Below are positions 62,243-64,000 of a stretch of DNA of 64,000 nucleotides, one piece after another. The notes beneath the pieces were generated by a model. That model made no database searches. It saw nothing but the letters and a program-made list of their open reading frames with translations, and was not told where the DNA came from. The stretch is from contig PPHI01000057.1 in the NCBI GenBank assembly GCA_002901265.1, positions 186,001 through 250,000 of the forward strand, written 5' to 3'. Both the position numbers and the translations under genes were made by a program. The DNA comes from Rhodopirellula baltica. GTDB lineage: Bacteria > Planctomycetota > Planctomycetia > Pirellulales > Pirellulaceae. Positions within the stretch are counted from its first letter, which is position 1; each line of letters opens with the position of its first letter.

Positions 62243-63598
62243 TTGTCGACACGACGTCCTCGAATCGTTTTTCTGAATCGGTCTTACTGGCCAGATATCG
62301 AAGCCACCGGTCAACTGCTGACGGACCTCTGTGCAGGTCTCGCCGACGAGTTTGACGTTCACGTGGTTTGTGGTCAGCCGAATTTCCCTGAACACGATGT
62401 ACGCTTCAATGCAAGCGGCATCGAAGTTCGCGAAGGGGTCACCATCCATCGGCTGGATCATCGACGGTTCGAAAAGAAGAACCCGTTCGGCCGAATCCTG
62501 GGGATGATTTCGTTCTACAAAGCGGTCGACCGATACCTCGAATCGACCGGTCTTGCCGCTGACGTGGTGATCAGTGAAACGGACCCCTTCATGTTGCCGA
62601 TCGCAGGTGCCAAACACGCACGCCGAATCGGTTCGCGACACTGTGTTTACCTGCAAGACATCTATCCGGACGTTGCCGAAGCAATCGGCAAACTTCGCTT
62701 GCCAATGGCCGGCCGACTGATTCGCCAGCGGCTGCGAATCGCTTACCAAGACGCATCAAAAATCTTGGTGCTTGGCCAATGCATGAAAGACCGCTTGACC
62801 AACCCAGCGTGGAACATCGAACCGTCAAAAATCGAAATCATGCCAAACTGGGCTGACTGTTCGAAGTTGTTCCCGGTCGATCATTTCAACAATCACTTCC
62901 GCCTGCGGCACCAATTGCATGACCGTTTCGTCGTCATGCACTCTGGCAATATGGGACTGACCCAGCGATTGGAAGTCCTGATCGATGCGGCCGCTTCGCC
63001 GGAATGGCCACAGCGAGCAAAGCTATTGCTGGTCGGCAATGGTGCGTCACGCGATCGCCTTATCGAACATGCACAGCGACTTGGATTGAACGAGGACAGG
63101 GTGCAGTTCGTGTCCTACCAACCTCGCGAAAAGCTCTACGAAAGCTTGTCTGCTGCCGATGTCCACGTCGTTTCAATGCACGAACGCGTTGTAGGTTGTC
63201 TGTGCCCGAGCAAACTGTATGGCATCATGGCTGTGGGACGGCCCGTTATCGCGATCGCAGACCCCAAAACTGATCTCTTTCAGACGATCATCGACCGCAA
63301 GCTTGGCTGGTGTGTTCGCCCCGGCTCGCCAGAGTTAATTGCGAATGCCGTCGCGATCGCAGAGGGTGAATCGCGACGAGAAATCAAGCAGCGAACCAAA
63401 CTGGGCGGCCGGCAAAAGACGGCTCGTCACATCGCATTGACGGAATTCGACCGGACCGTCATTGTGGAACGCTTCGCACGGATGTTGCATCACTTGATTG
63501 ACCCGGCATCTGTCCCACGCCCCAAAATGCTGGCTCCGGTCGTGACCAATTTCCCGATCGGCGTTACGGTTCAATCGCCCAACGCCCCACTTGGTTGA
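62243..63598 (+). CDS. Glycosyltransferase family 4 protein, WcaI-like
   Basis: This 451-residue protein is a GT-B fold glycosyltransferase. The start is TTG 62243 (MSTRRPRIVFLNRSYWPDIE); no ATG gives a full N-terminal domain. The N-terminal acceptor domain contains ATGQLLTDLCAGL and VVCGQPNFP. The C-terminal GT4 donor domain has VVMHSGNMGLTQRLEVLIDA, LLLVGNGASRDRLIEHA and CPSKLYGIMAVGRPVIA. The pattern fits the WcaI/colanic-acid-type transferases that act in exopolysaccharide assembly. It lies between an epimerase and a Gmd, so it belongs to a surface-polysaccharide operon. Confidence 0.9.
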   Translation: MSTRRPRIVFLNRSYWPDIEATGQLLTDLCAGLADEFDVHVVCGQPNFPEHDVRFNASGIEVREGVTIHRLDHRRFEKKNPFGRILGMISFYKAVDRYLESTGLAADVVISETDPFMLPIAGAKHARRIGSRHCVYLQDIYPDVAEAIGKLRLPMAGRLIRQRLRIAYQDASKILVLGQCMKDRLTNPAWNIEPSKIEIMPNWADCSKLFPVDHFNNHFRLRHQLHDRFVVMHSGNMGLTQRLEVLIDAAASPEWPQRAKLLLVGNGASRDRLIEHAQRLGLNEDRVQFVSYQPREKLYESLSAADVHVVSMHERVVGCLCPSKLYGIMAVGRPVIAIADPKTDLFQTIIDRKLGWCVRPGSPELIANAVAIAEGESRREIKQRTKLGGRQKTARHIALTEFDRTVIVERFARMLHHLIDPASVPRPKMLAPVVTNFPIGVTVQSPNAPLG

Positions 63599-63599
63599 C

Positions 63600-64000
63600 A
63601 TGAAAACCGCCCTGATCACTGGCATCACTGGTCAAGATGGATCCTATTTAACCGAGCTTTTGATTTCCAAAGGCTATTTGGTTCACGGAATTGTACGCCG
63701 CAGCAGTACCACCGCTCGCGCCCGTCTGGACCACCTGTTCCACCGCGAAGACATCTACAACAAACAACTGTTTTTGCACTACGCGGACCTAGCAGATACG
63801 ACAACGATCCGACGTATCATGTTGAAATGCGTCCCCGACGAGGTTTATCACTTGGCCGGCCAAAGCCATGTCGGGGCGAGTTTCGAAATCCCCGAAACCA
63901 CCTGTGAATTCACCGCGATGGGCACGCTTCGGTTGCTCGAAATCATTCGTGATCTTGAACGCAAGCCAAAGTTCTTGCACATCAGCAGTAGCGAAATCTT
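63600..64000 (+). CDS. gmd: GDP-mannose 4,6-dehydratase, 3' truncated by window end
   Basis: ATG 63600 lies one base after the glycosyltransferase stop. The visible 133 residues begin MKTALITGITGQDGSYLTEL, with the TGxxGQDG loop typical of Gmd. They continue with GIVRRSSTTARARLDHLF and DEVYHLAGQSHVGASFEIPE and stop at HISSSEIF. Gmd makes GDP-4-keto-6-deoxymannose, the precursor of GDP-fucose and related sugars. The gene continues beyond the window. The context supports an exopolysaccharide or O-antigen-like cluster. Confidence 0.95.
   Translation, partial: MKTALITGITGQDGSYLTELLISKGYLVHGIVRRSSTTARARLDHLFHREDIYNKQLFLHYADLADTTTIRRIMLKCVPDEVYHLAGQSHVGASFEIPETTCEFTAMGTLRLLEIIRDLERKPKFLHISSSEI

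Overview
The window looks like a chromosomal segment of a planctomycete of the Pirellulales, close to Rhodopirellula. This rests on several signs: two DUF1559 proteins with pilin-like N termini, a formylglycine-type sulfatase, moderate GC, few clear Shine-Dalgarno sites, and housekeeping genes (hisA, nadA, rpoBC) scattered outside their usual operons. No phage, insertion sequence, CRISPR array or integrase was found.

Layout. 0-9 kb: the 3' part of an AraC-type regulator, a small lipoprotein, a DUF1559 protein, then a GntR/FCD regulator divergent from an RND efflux pump and its membrane-fusion adaptor, with a perfect 14-bp palindrome between them, and an aldo/keto reductase. 9-14.4 kb: a sulfur-relay neighbourhood of a DrsE_2-type protein, a three-PAS GGDEF-EAL protein, a second DsrE protein, TusA and a DUF3592 protein. 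14.5-22 kb: a two-partner secretion pair, a 1693-residue TpsA-like adhesin with a repeated module and its TpsB outer-membrane transporter. 22-30 kb: two paralogous MacB/FtsX-type ABC export cassettes, partly inverted. 30-35.8 kb: a second DUF1559 protein, a YcaQ-type DNA glycosylase, tRNA-His, an HTTM-like membrane protein pair and an SDR oxidoreductase. 35.8-44.4 kb: a secreted esterase with hisA, then a ribose-type sugar operon (kinase, binding protein, ATPase, permease) convergent with deoC across a small triple repeat. 44.5-57.1 kb, all on the minus strand: uvrA, nadA, rpoC, rpoB. 57.1-64 kb: a sulfatase, a Lon-N-domain protein, and the start of a surface-polysaccharide cluster (nucleotide-sugar epimerase, glycosyltransferase, a Gmd cut by the window end).

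Four otherwise well conserved genes (RND pump, DrsE_2 protein, TpsB, ribose ABC ATPase) are each split by exactly one apparent one-base deletion, while much longer genes are intact. All four are restored by adding one base, so sequencing error is the first explanation to test; recent decay is the other. No classical -1 slippery heptamer was seen at these sites.

The observations most worth follow-up are the roughly 100-residue repeat module in the TpsA protein, the glycine/arginine-rich insertions in both ABC permeases, the linkage of sulfur-carrier proteins with a c-di-GMP enzyme, and the candidate GntR operator controlling the pump.
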